A stretch of 64,000 nt of DNA. Source: Granulicella sp. L60. GTDB taxonomy: Bacteria; Acidobacteriota; Terriglobia; Terriglobales; Acidobacteriaceae. The notes beneath the pieces are model-generated. The model saw nothing but the letters and a program-made list of their open reading frames with translations. It was not told the origin of the DNA and did not search any database. Position numbers and translations under genes: made by a program. The stretch lies in NCBI RefSeq assembly GCF_009765825.1, contig NZ_LMUR01000020.1, positions 188,994 through 252,993 on the forward strand, in the 5' to 3' direction. Shown here piece by piece: positions 34,784 through 42,832 of this stretch (the first letter of the stretch is position 1; the number at the start of each line of letters is the position of its first letter).

Positions 34784-35179
34784 TTAGAAAGCTGCTACGC
34801 CTGCTTCGGCGACGGCGTGATCCTGATCGCCTGAGCCGCCGCTGACACCGATGGCTCCGACTACTTTGCCGTCTTTTTTAATGGGGATACCGCCGGCGAA
34901 GATCATGACCTTGCCGTCATTTGAGGCGTGGATGCCGAAGAACTGGTTGCCGGACTGCGAGTGTTCGGCGAGATCTTTGGTGGTGATGTCGAAGGCGCGT
35001 GAGGTCCAGGCTTTTTTCTGCGAGATGTCGATGGAGCCGAGCCAGGCGTTGGCCATGCGCTCGAAGGCGATGAGGTTGCCGCCTTCGTCGACTACGGCTA
35101 CGTTCATGGGCTGCTTGAGCTCTTCAGCTTTTTTTTCGGCTGCGGCGATGATGCGGCGGGCGTCTGCTAGTTGGATCAT
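34784..35179 (-). CDS. GlcG/HbpS family protein
   Basis: The 131-residue protein is a single GlcG/HbpS domain: ADARRIIAAAEKKAEEL, NVAVVDEGGNLIAFERM, and GGIPIKKDGKVVGAIGVSGG. Members bind heme or are found beside dehydrogenase and propanediol-utilisation genes; a redox-cofactor or heme role is possible. The ATG at 35179 follows AGGAG by 7 bases. It precedes fdhA but a hairpin separates them. Confidence 0.85.
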   Translation of the reverse strand: MIQLADARRIIAAAEKKAEELKQPMNVAVVDEGGNLIAFERMANAWLGSIDISQKKAWTSRAFDITTKDLAEHSQSGNQFFGIHASNDGKVMIFAGGIPIKKDGKVVGAIGVSGGSGDQDHAVAEAGVAAF

Positions 35180-35327
35180 TTGGTTCTCCTGATATATGAG
35201 CTTACCGGTTTGACGCTCCATTTGTGTCAGTGGCTTGGGCTTTTCAAAGTGGCCGGGGTGAAATTTTACATTTCCATCCGTTGCGGTGAGACTGCAGTGG
35301 ATAGAGCGCTCAGAGATTCTTGATGAG

Positions 35328-35405
35328 TGAAGGAATGCGGTTCGCGCCTTCGCGCGAATGCCCACATCTCAGAATCGAGATATGGGGCACCCAGACTGGT
35401 GGCGT
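35328..35405. repeat. Dispersed intergenic repeat family E downstream of sdhB
   Basis: The segment contains GCGAATGCCCACATCTCAGA and ATCGAGATATGGGGCACCC, an imperfect inverted repeat of CCCACATCTC/GAGATATGGGG. I recall very similar intergenic segments in other acidobacterial genomes (knowledge, not checked here). It starts 3 bp from the sdhB stop and may serve as the operon terminator. Confidence 0.55.
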
Positions 35406-35407
35406 GA

Positions 35408-36157
35408 TTATCGAGCGAAGAGGTCTTTGACTTGTTGGATGAAGACGTCGCGGCCCATGTCGCTGATGGCTTCGGTGAGGGGGAGCTGTTTGGGGCAGGC
35501 CTGGACGCAGTTCTGGGAGAAGCTGCACTCCTGAATGCCGCCGTCTCCGGCGAGGGCGCGGAGGCGCTCTTCTTTGAGGACGGAGCCGCTGGGGTCCATG
35601 TTGAAGAGCTTGGTCTGGGCGATGGTGGCGGCGCCGACGAAGCCGGTGACGTCGTTGAACTGGGGGCAGACCTCCATGCAGATGGTGCAGGAGATGCAGT
35701 TGGAGAGCGGGTAGCGCTGCTCCTGAATCTGCGGGGCCTGGCGGGGGCCCGAGCCGAGGTCGTAGGAGCCATCGATGGGGACCCAGGCTTTGACCTTCTT
35801 GAGGTTTTCAAAGAGGACGGAGCGGTCGACGGCGAGGTCGCGGACGACGGGGAACTTGCTGAGGGGAGCGAGGGTGATGGGCTGCTCGAGTTTGTCGACG
35901 AGGGCGGAGCAGGCCATGCGGGCTTTGCCGTTGATGAGCATGGCACAGGAGCCGCAGATCTCTTCGAGGCAGTTGGAGTCGTAGGTGACGGGCGTGGTGG
36001 CTTTGCCGGAGACGTCGACGGGGTTGAGCGCGATCTCGCCGAGGAGCGAGGTTATGTTCATGCCCGGGCGGTAGGGGATTTCGAACTTCTCGGTGGTGGA
36101 GGGGGCGTCCGGGGTGGACTGGCGCTTGATCTCGACTTTGATGGTGCTCTGTGCCAT
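35408..36157 (-). CDS. sdhB: Succinate dehydrogenase iron-sulfur subunit
   Basis: The 249-residue subunit carries the three Fe-S clusters of complex II. The [2Fe-2S] ligands are in SNCLEEICGSCAMLINGKARMAC, and the [4Fe-4S] and [3Fe-4S] ligands are in CISCTICMEVCP and CSFSQNCVQACPK. It passes electrons from the SdhA flavin to the membrane subunit. It is the last gene of the operon, about 100 bp after a small membrane protein gene. Confidence 0.95.
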   Translation of the reverse strand: MAQSTIKVEIKRQSTPDAPSTTEKFEIPYRPGMNITSLLGEIALNPVDVSGKATTPVTYDSNCLEEICGSCAMLINGKARMACSALVDKLEQPITLAPLSKFPVVRDLAVDRSVLFENLKKVKAWVPIDGSYDLGSGPRQAPQIQEQRYPLSNCISCTICMEVCPQFNDVTGFVGAATIAQTKLFNMDPSGSVLKEERLRALAGDGGIQECSFSQNCVQACPKQLPLTEAISDMGRDVFIQQVKDLFAR

Positions 36158-36255
36158 TGCGACTGCTCCTTAGGGCCTGCAGATATCCTGTGCCTTCGGC
36201 GTGGGGGTGAGCTGGAGGCGTTTGTTGCTGAGGATTGCAGTCGCTGAGAGGTGGA

Positions 36256-36456
36256 TTAGAAGCTGCCGGTTTTGTGCAGGCGTTCTTTTTCCAGGGTTGC
36301 GACTGCGATGCCTTCTTCTTTGCTGATCGGCGGGCGGCCTTTGAGTGCCATGGTCCGTTCCGATGGGTGAAGGTGCGTGGTGTAGAGGTACATATATGCC
36401 ATGACTGTGGCGAATATGACGGCAAGGGCGATGTAGACGAGGTTGATGATTTCCAT
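36256..36456 (-). CDS. Small membrane protein between sdhA and sdhB, unknown
   Basis: The 66-residue protein starts MEIINLVYIALAVIFATVMAY, a single transmembrane helix, followed by a charged soluble tail (HPSERTMALKGRPPISKEEG..). It sits inside the succinate dehydrogenase operon, 99 bp before sdhB. It is similar in layout to small accessory subunits such as CcoQ or CydX, but no sequence relationship is claimed. A possible role in complex II assembly or stability is inferred from position only. Confidence 0.65.
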   Translation of the reverse strand: MEIINLVYIALAVIFATVMAYMYLYTTHLHPSERTMALKGRPPISKEEGIAVATLEKERLHKTGSF

Positions 36457-36507
36457 GCCCGGTTAGATGGGGTTCGCGGGTTTTTGGGTAACTCGTCATT
36501 AGTGGAA

Positions 36508-36575
36508 AGTGCCCCGGGGCTAAAACCCCTTTGCCTGATGTTGGTTTTAGTGGGCTAAAGCCCACCGCTTAATCC
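36508..36575. repeat. Dispersed palindromic repeat family D inside the sdh operon
   Basis: The segment CCCCGGGGCTAAAACCCC and, further on, GTGGGCTAAAGCCCAC form two hairpins. GGGCTAAAGCCC elements are common intergenic repeats in this lineage as I recall it. It lies between sdhA and the 66-residue gene, so it could form an mRNA structure that alters the sdhA to sdhB ratio. Confidence 0.6.
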
Positions 36576-36582
36576 ACAAAGA

Positions 36583-38355
36583 CTAGCTGGAGGTGTAGAC
36601 ACGGGGACGTGGTTTGATGTGGCTGATGTCGACTTCTTCAAAGGAGATTGCAGGTGCTCCGTCGACGAAGGCGGCTTTGGTGGTTTTGAGGAACTTTTCA
36701 TCGTCGCGGTTGGGGAAGTCGGGCTTGTAGTGGGCTCCGCGGCTTTCGTCGCGAAGGCGTGCGCCGTGGACGATGACCCGGGCGAGCTCGATCATGTTGT
36801 AGAGTTGGCGGGTGAAGGCGAAGCTGGTGTTGGCCCACTGCGATTTGTCGGAGAGGTTGACGTTGCGGTAGCGGTCGAGGAGTTCGACGAGCTTGGCGTC
36901 TGCTTCTTCGAGACCGGCGTTGTAGCGAACGATGGTGGCGTGCTTGGTCATGGTTTCGCCGAGTTCGCGCCAGATCTTGAAGGGATTTTCGGTGCCGGGG
37001 TTGTTGAGGAGGAGACCGTTCTTTTCCTTCTGACGCTGGAGCTCGGCGGCGTGGCCTCCGTCGCCTTCCTGTGCGGGGAGGGAGCTTGCATAGGCCATGG
37101 CTTGCGGGCCGGCGACGAAACCACCGTAGATGCAGGAGAGCAGGGAGTTGGCTCCGAGACGGTTGGCTCCGTGGATGGAGTAGTCAGCCTCGCCTGCGGC
37201 GAAGACTCCGGGGATGTTGGTCTGCTGGTTGAAGTCGACCCAGAGGCCGCCCATCGTGTAGTGCATGCCGGGGAAGATCTTCATGGGGACTTCGCGGGGA
37301 TCGTCGCCGACGAATTTCTCATAGATTTCGAGGATGCCTTCGAGCTTGTGGAGGCGCTCCTTGGGCAGGTGGGTGAGGTCGAGGTAGACCATGGGCTGGC
37401 CGTCGATGCCCATGTTGTCTTCGTAGACGATCTTGAAGATCTCGCGGGTGGCGATGTCGCGGGGGACGAGGTTGCCGTACTTGGGGTAGCGCTCTTCTAG
37501 GAAGTAATAACGGTCGGCCTCGGGGATGGAGCGGGCGACGCGTTTGTCGTTACGGTCGCGGGGTACCCAGACGCGGCCACCTTCGCCGCGGGCGGACTCG
37601 GACATGAGACGGAGCTTGTCTTCGCCGGGGATGGCGGTGGGGTGGACCTGGATGAACTCGCCGTTGGCGTAGAAGGCTCCCTGTTGATAGAGGGCGGACT
37701 GGGCGGAGCCGGTGCAGACGACGGAGTTGGTGGACTTGCCGAAGATGGCTCCGTTGCCGCCGGTGCAGATGATGATGGCGTCGGCGGGGAAGGTGCGGGT
37801 CTCCATGGTGCGGAGGTCCATGGCGACGATGCCGCGGGCTGCGCCTTTGCTGTCGAGGACGGCGGAGAGGAACTCCCAGCCTTCGTATTTGGTGACTTTG
37901 CCTTCGGACTCGTGGCGGCGGACCTGCTCATCGAGTGCATATAGAAGCTGCTGGCCGGTGGTTGCTCCGGCGAAGGCTGTGCGCTGGTAGAGCGTGCCTC
38001 CGAAGCGGCGGAAGTCGAGGAGGCCTTCGGGGGTGCGGTTGAAGGGGACGCCCATGCGGTCGAGCAGGTCGATGATGGCGGGGCCCTGCGCGGTCATGTT
38101 CTTGACGGGGGTTTGGTTGGCGAGGAAGTCGCCGCCGTAGATGGTGTCGTCGAAGTGCTTGAGGACGGTGTCGCCTTCGCCTTTGAGGTCCTTGGCGGCG
38201 TTGATGCCTCCCTGGGCGCAGACGGAGTGGGAGCGCTTGACGGGGACGATGGAGAAGAGGTCGACCTTGCCGCCGGCTTCGGCGATCTTGATGACTGCGG
38301 CTAGTCCGGCTAGGCCGCCGCCTACTACGATGATTCTGGGTGTTGCTGCTGCCAT
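36583..38355 (-). CDS. sdhA: Succinate dehydrogenase flavoprotein subunit
   Basis: The 590-residue protein oxidises succinate to fumarate with a covalently bound FAD. It has GGGLAGLAAVIKIAEAGG for FAD binding, SHSVCAQGGINAAKD around the His of FAD attachment, and the active-site region PGMHYTMGGLWVDFNQQTNIPGVFAAGEADYSIHGANRLGANSLL. Sequence style and the single large SdhC neighbour place it in the B-type complex II group. It sits in the order sdhC - unknown - sdhA - unknown - sdhB. Confidence 0.97.
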   Translation of the reverse strand: MAAATPRIIVVGGGLAGLAAVIKIAEAGGKVDLFSIVPVKRSHSVCAQGGINAAKDLKGEGDTVLKHFDDTIYGGDFLANQTPVKNMTAQGPAIIDLLDRMGVPFNRTPEGLLDFRRFGGTLYQRTAFAGATTGQQLLYALDEQVRRHESEGKVTKYEGWEFLSAVLDSKGAARGIVAMDLRTMETRTFPADAIIICTGGNGAIFGKSTNSVVCTGSAQSALYQQGAFYANGEFIQVHPTAIPGEDKLRLMSESARGEGGRVWVPRDRNDKRVARSIPEADRYYFLEERYPKYGNLVPRDIATREIFKIVYEDNMGIDGQPMVYLDLTHLPKERLHKLEGILEIYEKFVGDDPREVPMKIFPGMHYTMGGLWVDFNQQTNIPGVFAAGEADYSIHGANRLGANSLLSCIYGGFVAGPQAMAYASSLPAQEGDGGHAAELQRQKEKNGLLLNNPGTENPFKIWRELGETMTKHATIVRYNAGLEEADAKLVELLDRYRNVNLSDKSQWANTSFAFTRQLYNMIELARVIVHGARLRDESRGAHYKPDFPNRDDEKFLKTTKAAFVDGAPAISFEEVDISHIKPRPRVYTSS

Positions 38356-38374
38356 GATTCTTCTCCGTAGTCTC

Positions 38375-38659
38375 TCAGTGCTTCGAAACGATCAACATTG
38401 TGAAGGCAGCGACCGTGCCTAATACACCAGCCGCGTAACTCGCAATCCAGATAGACCTCAATGTGCTTTTCGGATAGAGCGCTTGGTGCCTCTTCCAAAG
38501 GTTGTAGCAGAATCGAGGACTCGCGGGGTTTGGGAAAGATGGATCAGCTAATTTGCGATCTACCTGTTTGAGCATGCGAAAGAGCATGAAGTTCGCGGCT
38601 ATCCAGAAGCAGATGCCGACTCCGAATGCGATATCGCGCAGGTGGAGTAGATCGTTCAA
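38375..38659 (-). CDS. Small membrane protein between sdhC and sdhA, unknown
   Basis: The 94-residue protein has two hydrophobic helices (IAFGVGICFWIAANFMLFRML and WIASYAAGVLGTVAAFTMLIV) around a basic loop (PRFCYNLWKRHQALYP). It begins just before the sdhC stop region (1-bp gap) and ends 19 bp before sdhA, so it is certainly co-transcribed. It could be a cryptic membrane-anchor or assembly factor of complex II; there is no sequence motif to settle this. Confidence 0.7.
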   Translation of the reverse strand: MNDLLHLRDIAFGVGICFWIAANFMLFRMLKQVDRKLADPSFPNPASPRFCYNLWKRHQALYPKSTLRSIWIASYAAGVLGTVAAFTMLIVSKH

Positions 38660-38660
38660 A

Positions 38661-39464
38661 TTAGCGAGCCTCGCCGGGCTGCTGCGGGTTTGTTGAATTT
38701 GGTGGCGGGACTGTAGGTGCTGGCAAGTCGATGCCGGCGGGCTGGACGGGCATGACGTTGGCGGGGGCGTTGGGGTACTTGTAGACGACAGCGTAGATGC
38801 TGGTGAGGCCCATGAGGCAGAGGGCGACGCCGAAGACGGCGCAGACGTAGCCGAACTTTTTGCGCGCCTTGTCGCCGGGGGTGATGCCCCACTTGGCGGC
38901 GAAGAGCCAGATGCCGTAGGCGAAGTGCCAGGTGGTGGCGATCATGGCGATGACGTAGATGGCGAGCATCCAGGGGTTGGAGAGTTCAACCTGTACTTTA
39001 TGGAAGGCTGCGCCGGGATTCTCGGGGAGCGAGATGCCGCTGAAGCGCTGTCGCCAGACGTGCTGGATGATGTAAATGAAGGCGATGACGCCGGTGATGC
39101 GCTGGGAGACGTACATCCAGTTGGAGGCCCAGGGGTAGACGTTGACGTTGACGCGGCCGCGGATGGCGATGAAGAGGCCATAGAAGGCGTGGAAGGCCAG
39201 AGGGATAAAGATGAAGCCCCACTCGAGGATGCGGACGAGCGGGAGGGAGTTGAGGAACTTGACCTGCTGCGCGTAGGCGAGGGGGCCGTTGAGGGTCTCG
39301 AAGTTGGAGATGATGTGTTCGACCAGGAAGGCGCCGATGGGAATGATGCCGCTGAGGGAGTGGAGGCGGCGCCAGAAGAAGGAGTGGCCAACGCCTGCGC
39401 GGAGTGGCTGAACGCCTTTGAGTGGCGGGGCGGCAGGAGGTGTTGGCGATGCGGCTGTGGCCAT
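38661..39464 (-). CDS. sdhC: Succinate dehydrogenase cytochrome b556 subunit
   Basis: The 267-residue protein has five hydrophobic helices and conserved histidines in GHSFFWRRLHSLSG, FLVEHIISNF, LAFHAFYG, IYIIQHVWRQ and TTWHFAYG, which fit a di-heme type B membrane subunit. The Pro-rich C-terminal tail is an extension. It anchors SdhAB and passes electrons to the quinone pool. The ATG at 39464 follows AGGAG. It is the first gene of the operon. Confidence 0.94.
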   Translation of the reverse strand: MATAASPTPPAAPPLKGVQPLRAGVGHSFFWRRLHSLSGIIPIGAFLVEHIISNFETLNGPLAYAQQVKFLNSLPLVRILEWGFIFIPLAFHAFYGLFIAIRGRVNVNVYPWASNWMYVSQRITGVIAFIYIIQHVWRQRFSGISLPENPGAAFHKVQVELSNPWMLAIYVIAMIATTWHFAYGIWLFAAKWGITPGDKARKKFGYVCAVFGVALCLMGLTSIYAVVYKYPNAPANVMPVQPAGIDLPAPTVPPPNSTNPQQPGEAR

Positions 39465-39616
39465 GGGTGCTCCTTTTTCGGTGTTGCATGCACTGGCGGA
39501 TGAAAAAAAGTGCGGCAGGGCGATTATTCCGCTCGGGGATTGCCAGCGTCAAGGAAATGCAGGCAGTTTGTGCGATTATCGATAGGTTTGTGCGATTAAG
39601 TTACTTCGCGCTGGTT

Positions 39617-40219
39617 TCAGAGGGGTTGCGGGAGGGCCTGGAGGAGGGCGGCGAAGGCTCGGCCACGGTGGCTGAAGGTGAGTTTGGTTGCGATGTCGAG
39701 CTCGGCCATGGTTTTTTTCTGGTCGGGGAGGTAGAAGAAGGGGTCGTAGCCGAAGCCTTCGGTGCCGCGTGGAGTGGGGAGGATCTCGCCTTCTACGGTG
39801 CCGTGAGCGATGGCGAGGATCTCTCCGTTGCGGGCGGCGGCGAGGACGCAGTGGTAGCGGGCTGGATGCGGGCCAGGGATCTGGCTGAGGGCTTGCTGCA
39901 GGCAGAGGTTGTTGCGCTCGTCTGGAGTGCCGGGTGCGGGGAGGTGGTGGTCGTCTGCGTAACGGGCGGAGCGGACGCCGGGGTCGCCATGGAGGGCGTC
40001 TACTTCGAGGCCGGAGTCGTCGGCGAGGACGATGTGGTTGGGGGCGTGGCGGGAGTAGAAGATGGCTTTGAGACGGGCGTTGCCTTCTAAGGTGGGCTGG
40101 TCTTCGTCGGGGGCGGGGATCTTTTTGAGGCCGGGGAGGGGAGTGATGGAGACTTCGTGCGAGACGGCGGCGAAGTCTCGGAGCTTGCCTGGGTTGGTCG
40201 AGGCGATGTAGAGGGTCAT
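39617..40219 (-). CDS. rdgB: XTP/dITP diphosphatase (RdgB/HAM1 family)
   Basis: RdgB hydrolyses deaminated purine nucleotides (XTP, dITP, ITP) to monophosphates, keeping them out of nucleic acids. The 200-residue protein has the family marks: STNPGKLRDF at the N-terminus, ADDSGLEVDAL around residue 68, EGFGYDPFFYLPD and SHRGRAFAAL near the C-terminus. The start at ATG 40219 fits family length; the frame is open to 40357 through a repeat-like region. It is a single gene next to the sdh operon. Confidence 0.95.
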   Translation of the reverse strand: MTLYIASTNPGKLRDFAAVSHEVSITPLPGLKKIPAPDEDQPTLEGNARLKAIFYSRHAPNHIVLADDSGLEVDALHGDPGVRSARYADDHHLPAPGTPDERNNLCLQQALSQIPGPHPARYHCVLAAARNGEILAIAHGTVEGEILPTPRGTEGFGYDPFFYLPDQKKTMAELDIATKLTFSHRGRAFAALLQALPQPL

Positions 40220-40267
40220 GCATCTATTGGTATAACGTCGCGGCGATTTGAGTCGATGGGTTCGATT

Positions 40268-40360
40268 TTTCCAACCATCGCAAGATCGAAACGAGTGACG
40301 GCGAAGTACGGGGGCCTTCACTACGTTCCGGATGACGGCATAGACGGAGGAACGCAAACA
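40268..40360. repeat. Dispersed repeat-like element related to family B
   Basis: The segment includes GGGGGCCTTCACTACGTTCC followed by GGATGACGGCATAGACGGAG. On the other strand it would encode HPERSEGP, a phrase seen often in translations of intergenic repeats in many genomes. It lies upstream of rdgB and yjbQ. Related to, but longer than, the family B cores. Confidence 0.5.
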
Positions 40361-40449
40361 ATCGAATGCAAGATGATCGAATATAAAAGTGCGGACGTAA
40401 AGTACTGGAGAACCATCGAACGACAGATTCGGTGAATGGAGATGAGTGG

Positions 40450-40881
40450 ATGGCGACGATGAAGGCGTTTACGGAGTATCTGACGTTCAACACGATGGAG
40501 CGCAGGGAGATGGTGCACATTACGCCGCAGGTGGAGGAGATTGTGCGGCGGAGTGGTGTGGAGGATGGGTTGTGTTTTGTCTCGCCGATGCATATTACGG
40601 CGGCGATCTATGTGAACGATCATGAGGATGGGTTGATCGAAGATATTGGGACGTGGCTGGAGAAGCTTGCTCCGGCATGGCCGGGGTATAAGCATCATCG
40701 GACGGGTGAGGATAATGCGGACGCTCATCTGAAGGCGCTGTTGCTGCACCATGAGACGACGCTGCCGGTGACGAAGGGGCGGCTGGACCTAGGGATGTGG
40801 CAGCGGGTGTTCTATGCGGAGTTCGATGGGCAGAGGAAGAAACGGGTTATTGTGAAGCTGCTGGGTGTCGCAAAAGAATGA
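40450..40881 (+). CDS. YjbQ/UPF0047 family protein
   Basis: The 143-residue protein matches the YjbQ family: EYLTFNTMERREMVHIT, PMHITAAIYVNDHEDGL, and the His-rich HHRTGEDNADAHLKALLLHH with the QRVFYAEFDG block. E. coli YjbQ has weak thiamine-phosphate synthase activity; the real role is unsettled. The start is ATG 40450, eight bases after GGAG, although the frame is open to GTG 40432. Its 3' end overlaps the end of motB by 35 bp in convergent orientation. Confidence 0.9.
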   Translation: MATMKAFTEYLTFNTMERREMVHITPQVEEIVRRSGVEDGLCFVSPMHITAAIYVNDHEDGLIEDIGTWLEKLAPAWPGYKHHRTGEDNADAHLKALLLHHETTLPVTKGRLDLGMWQRVFYAEFDGQRKKRVIVKLLGVAKE

Positions 40882-41605
40882 TGTCAACGCGGCGGTTCTG
40901 GGTGCGACCGTCTTCAGTGTCGTTGCCGGCGACGGGGTGGAACTCGGCATAGCCTGCGACGGAGAGGTTGGCGGGGACGATGGGGCCGTGCTCGAGCAGG
41001 AGACGGGCGATGGCGGTGGAGCGTGCGGTGGAGAGCTCCCAGTTGCTGGCGAACTGCGAGGTGTGGATGGGGACGTTGTCAGTATGGCCTTCGACACGGA
41101 GCGGGCCTGCGGGCAGCGTGGTCGCGAGGATGGAGATCATGGGAATGGATGCGGGGCGGACCTCGGCTGAGCCGGAGGGGAAGAAGCCGGCTTCGTGGAG
41201 CGAGATGACGAGGCCGTCGGGGGTGATGCGCATGGCGATACCGCCCGGAGGGATGCCACCGGCGGCGACCTGTTGGGCGATGAGTTTACGCAGACGCGCT
41301 TCGGTCTGCTCGAGCGTCTCGGTGCTGGTTGATGGCAGCGGTGGGGCGAGTGCCGCAGGGGTGGAGTTGGTGATGGCTGCGGCGTTGATGTCGGTGAGGG
41401 GCGGCGTCTTCGAGTGGGCGTCGAAGGTGCCGAGCGGCGTGAAGGCGGACTGCATGGCTTCGGAGAGCTTGATCTGCTTCTTCTTGTCGGACTGGCTGGA
41501 GGCGAAGAGGACGACGAAGAAGGCGAAGAGGAGCGTGATGAAGTCGGCGTAGGAGACCAGCCAGCGCTCGTGGTTGACGTGTTCGGGATGCTTTTTTTTG
41601 CTCAT
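40847..41605 (-). CDS. motB: Flagellar motor stator protein MotB
   Basis: The 252-residue protein has an N-terminal helix with the proton-carrying Asp in VSYADFITLLFAFFVVLFA near residue 21, a variable linker, and a C-terminal OmpA-like peptidoglycan-binding domain (RVEGHTDNVPIHTSQFASNWELSTARSTAI, ending in DGRTQNRRVDI). It forms the stator ring with MotA in the inner membrane. Its ATG overlaps the motA stop by 4 bp. Confidence 0.93.
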   Translation of the reverse strand: MSKKKHPEHVNHERWLVSYADFITLLFAFFVVLFASSQSDKKKQIKLSEAMQSAFTPLGTFDAHSKTPPLTDINAAAITNSTPAALAPPLPSTSTETLEQTEARLRKLIAQQVAAGGIPPGGIAMRITPDGLVISLHEAGFFPSGSAEVRPASIPMISILATTLPAGPLRVEGHTDNVPIHTSQFASNWELSTARSTAIARLLLEHGPIVPANLSVAGYAEFHPVAGNDTEDGRTQNRRVDIILLRHPAASQ

Positions 41606-42387
41606 ACGCCTACCTCTGCTTTGGTCTCGGACTTGGGCGGATGAGAGTCGAAGAGATAGGTGCGGAGCTTGGTCTCGATCATGCGCGGGTTCATGCCTTC
41701 GAGGATGGAGATGACGCCTTCGAGCATCATCTCTTTGATCATCTGCTCTTCGCGGTGACGGAATTTTAGTTTGCCAGCGGCGGGGAGGCAGATGAGGTTG
41801 GCCATGGCGACGCCGTAGATGGTAGCGACGAAGGCGACGGCGATGCCGCGGCCTACCTCGTCGATATTGGAGAGGTTCTTCATGACCTGGATGAGGCCGA
41901 GCACGGCGCCGATGATGCCGACGGTGGGGGAGTAGCCGCCGGCGGCTTCGAAGACAGCGGGAATTTTTTCTTCGATCTCGGATTTGTTGTCGAGCTCGAG
42001 CTGCATGATCTTGCGAACCTCGGCGGGTTCGGTGCCATCGACGGCGAGCATGAGGGCTTGTTTGAGGAAGGGGTCGGTGACGGTGGCGAGGTCGGCGTCG
42101 AGTGAGACGATGCCGCTTCTGCGGGCCTTGTTGGCGAAGGTGACCAGCTGGGCGAGGGTGGCTTCACCGTTCGATCCCTTGTGCAGGAAGACCTTTGCGG
42201 CGGCCTTAATTGCGGCGAGAAAGATGTTCATCGGGAACTGGAGCATGACCGCGCCGACAGTGCCGCCGATGACGATCATGGCCGCGGTGGGCTGGGTGAT
42301 CTGCGAGATGCTTCCGCCTTCGATCATCATGCCGGCGAGAATGCCGATGATGGCAAGTGCGATGCCACCGACGCTGGCGATATCCAT
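41602..42387 (-). CDS. motA: Flagellar motor stator protein MotA
   Basis: The 261-residue protein has four hydrophobic segments and the family motifs GGTVGAVMLQFP, EAAGGYSPTVGIIGAVLGLIQVM and GIAVAFVATIYGVAMANLICLP, with charged cytoplasmic-loop residues (RRSG, EIEEKIPAVF) for contact with FliG. It forms the ion channel with MotB. The ATG follows GAGGAG. It overlaps motB by 4 bp and lies 28 bp after flbD, so flbD-motA-motB is one operon. Confidence 0.95.
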   Translation of the reverse strand: MDIASVGGIALAIIGILAGMMIEGGSISQITQPTAAMIVIGGTVGAVMLQFPMNIFLAAIKAAAKVFLHKGSNGEATLAQLVTFANKARRSGIVSLDADLATVTDPFLKQALMLAVDGTEPAEVRKIMQLELDNKSEIEEKIPAVFEAAGGYSPTVGIIGAVLGLIQVMKNLSNIDEVGRGIAVAFVATIYGVAMANLICLPAAGKLKFRHREEQMIKEMMLEGVISILEGMNPRMIETKLRTYLFDSHPPKSETKAEVGV

Positions 42388-42415
42388 GGGACTCCTCTTT
42401 CAGGCGTGAGATTCG

Positions 42416-42730
42416 TTATTGCTCTGAGTCGCTTTTGTGGTGATGGCGGGGATGCTGATCGGGGTCGTGGGTCGATCGGGCATCGTGAGCTGAGCGAGCG
42501 TCGTGGGCGGAGCGTGCGGCGAGGGCGGACGAGGCTTCGGGCCATGCCTTGCGAAGGATGGCTGCGCGATATTGAAGGGTGAGCTCGGAGACCTCGCTGC
42601 AGGGCTCGAGGACGATAAGCTTTTCGCCGGTGATCAGGGTGAGGACGGTGTCCGGTGCAGCCTCGGCGTATTTGATGAGGTCGCAGTTGACGGCGAGAGG
42701 ACTGCCGTTGAGGCGGGTTAGCTCGATCAT
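42416..42730 (-). CDS. flbD: FlbD-type flagellar protein with His/Asp-rich tail
   Basis: The N-terminal 65 residues are FlbD-like (IELTRLNGSPLAVNCDLIKYAE, DTVLTLITGEKLIVLE), a small conserved flagellar protein often found in front of motA. The rest is an unusual tail made of repeated SAHDAR units followed by HPRHHH, absent in classical FlbD of about 60-70 residues. The ATG at 42730 has GGAGG twelve bases upstream, a wide spacing. A possible sigma-28-like -10 box is seen upstream. Confidence 0.8.
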   Translation of the reverse strand: MIELTRLNGSPLAVNCDLIKYAEAAPDTVLTLITGEKLIVLEPCSEVSELTLQYRAAILRKAWPEASSALAARSAHDARSAHDARSTHDPDQHPRHHHKSDSEQ

Positions 42731-42755
42731 GTTGGAATGGTTCCTCCCATGGCTC

Positions 42756-42782
42756 TCATCGGCAGAAAGAGGGTTGTCAATA
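42756..42782 (-). promoter_or_regulatory. Weak sigma-28-like promoter candidate for flbD-motA-motB
   Basis: On the minus strand the -10 box reads GCCGATGA (42756-42763), identical to the fliC one. Fifteen bases upstream is TATT (42779-42782) where the consensus is TAAA, so this is weaker. The start point would lie about 20 bp before the FlbD ATG. Confidence 0.4.
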
Positions 42783-42832
42783 GAGCGAGGTGAGAGCGCG
42801 TGGAGAAGGGAAGGGGCAAAGGGGGACAGTTC

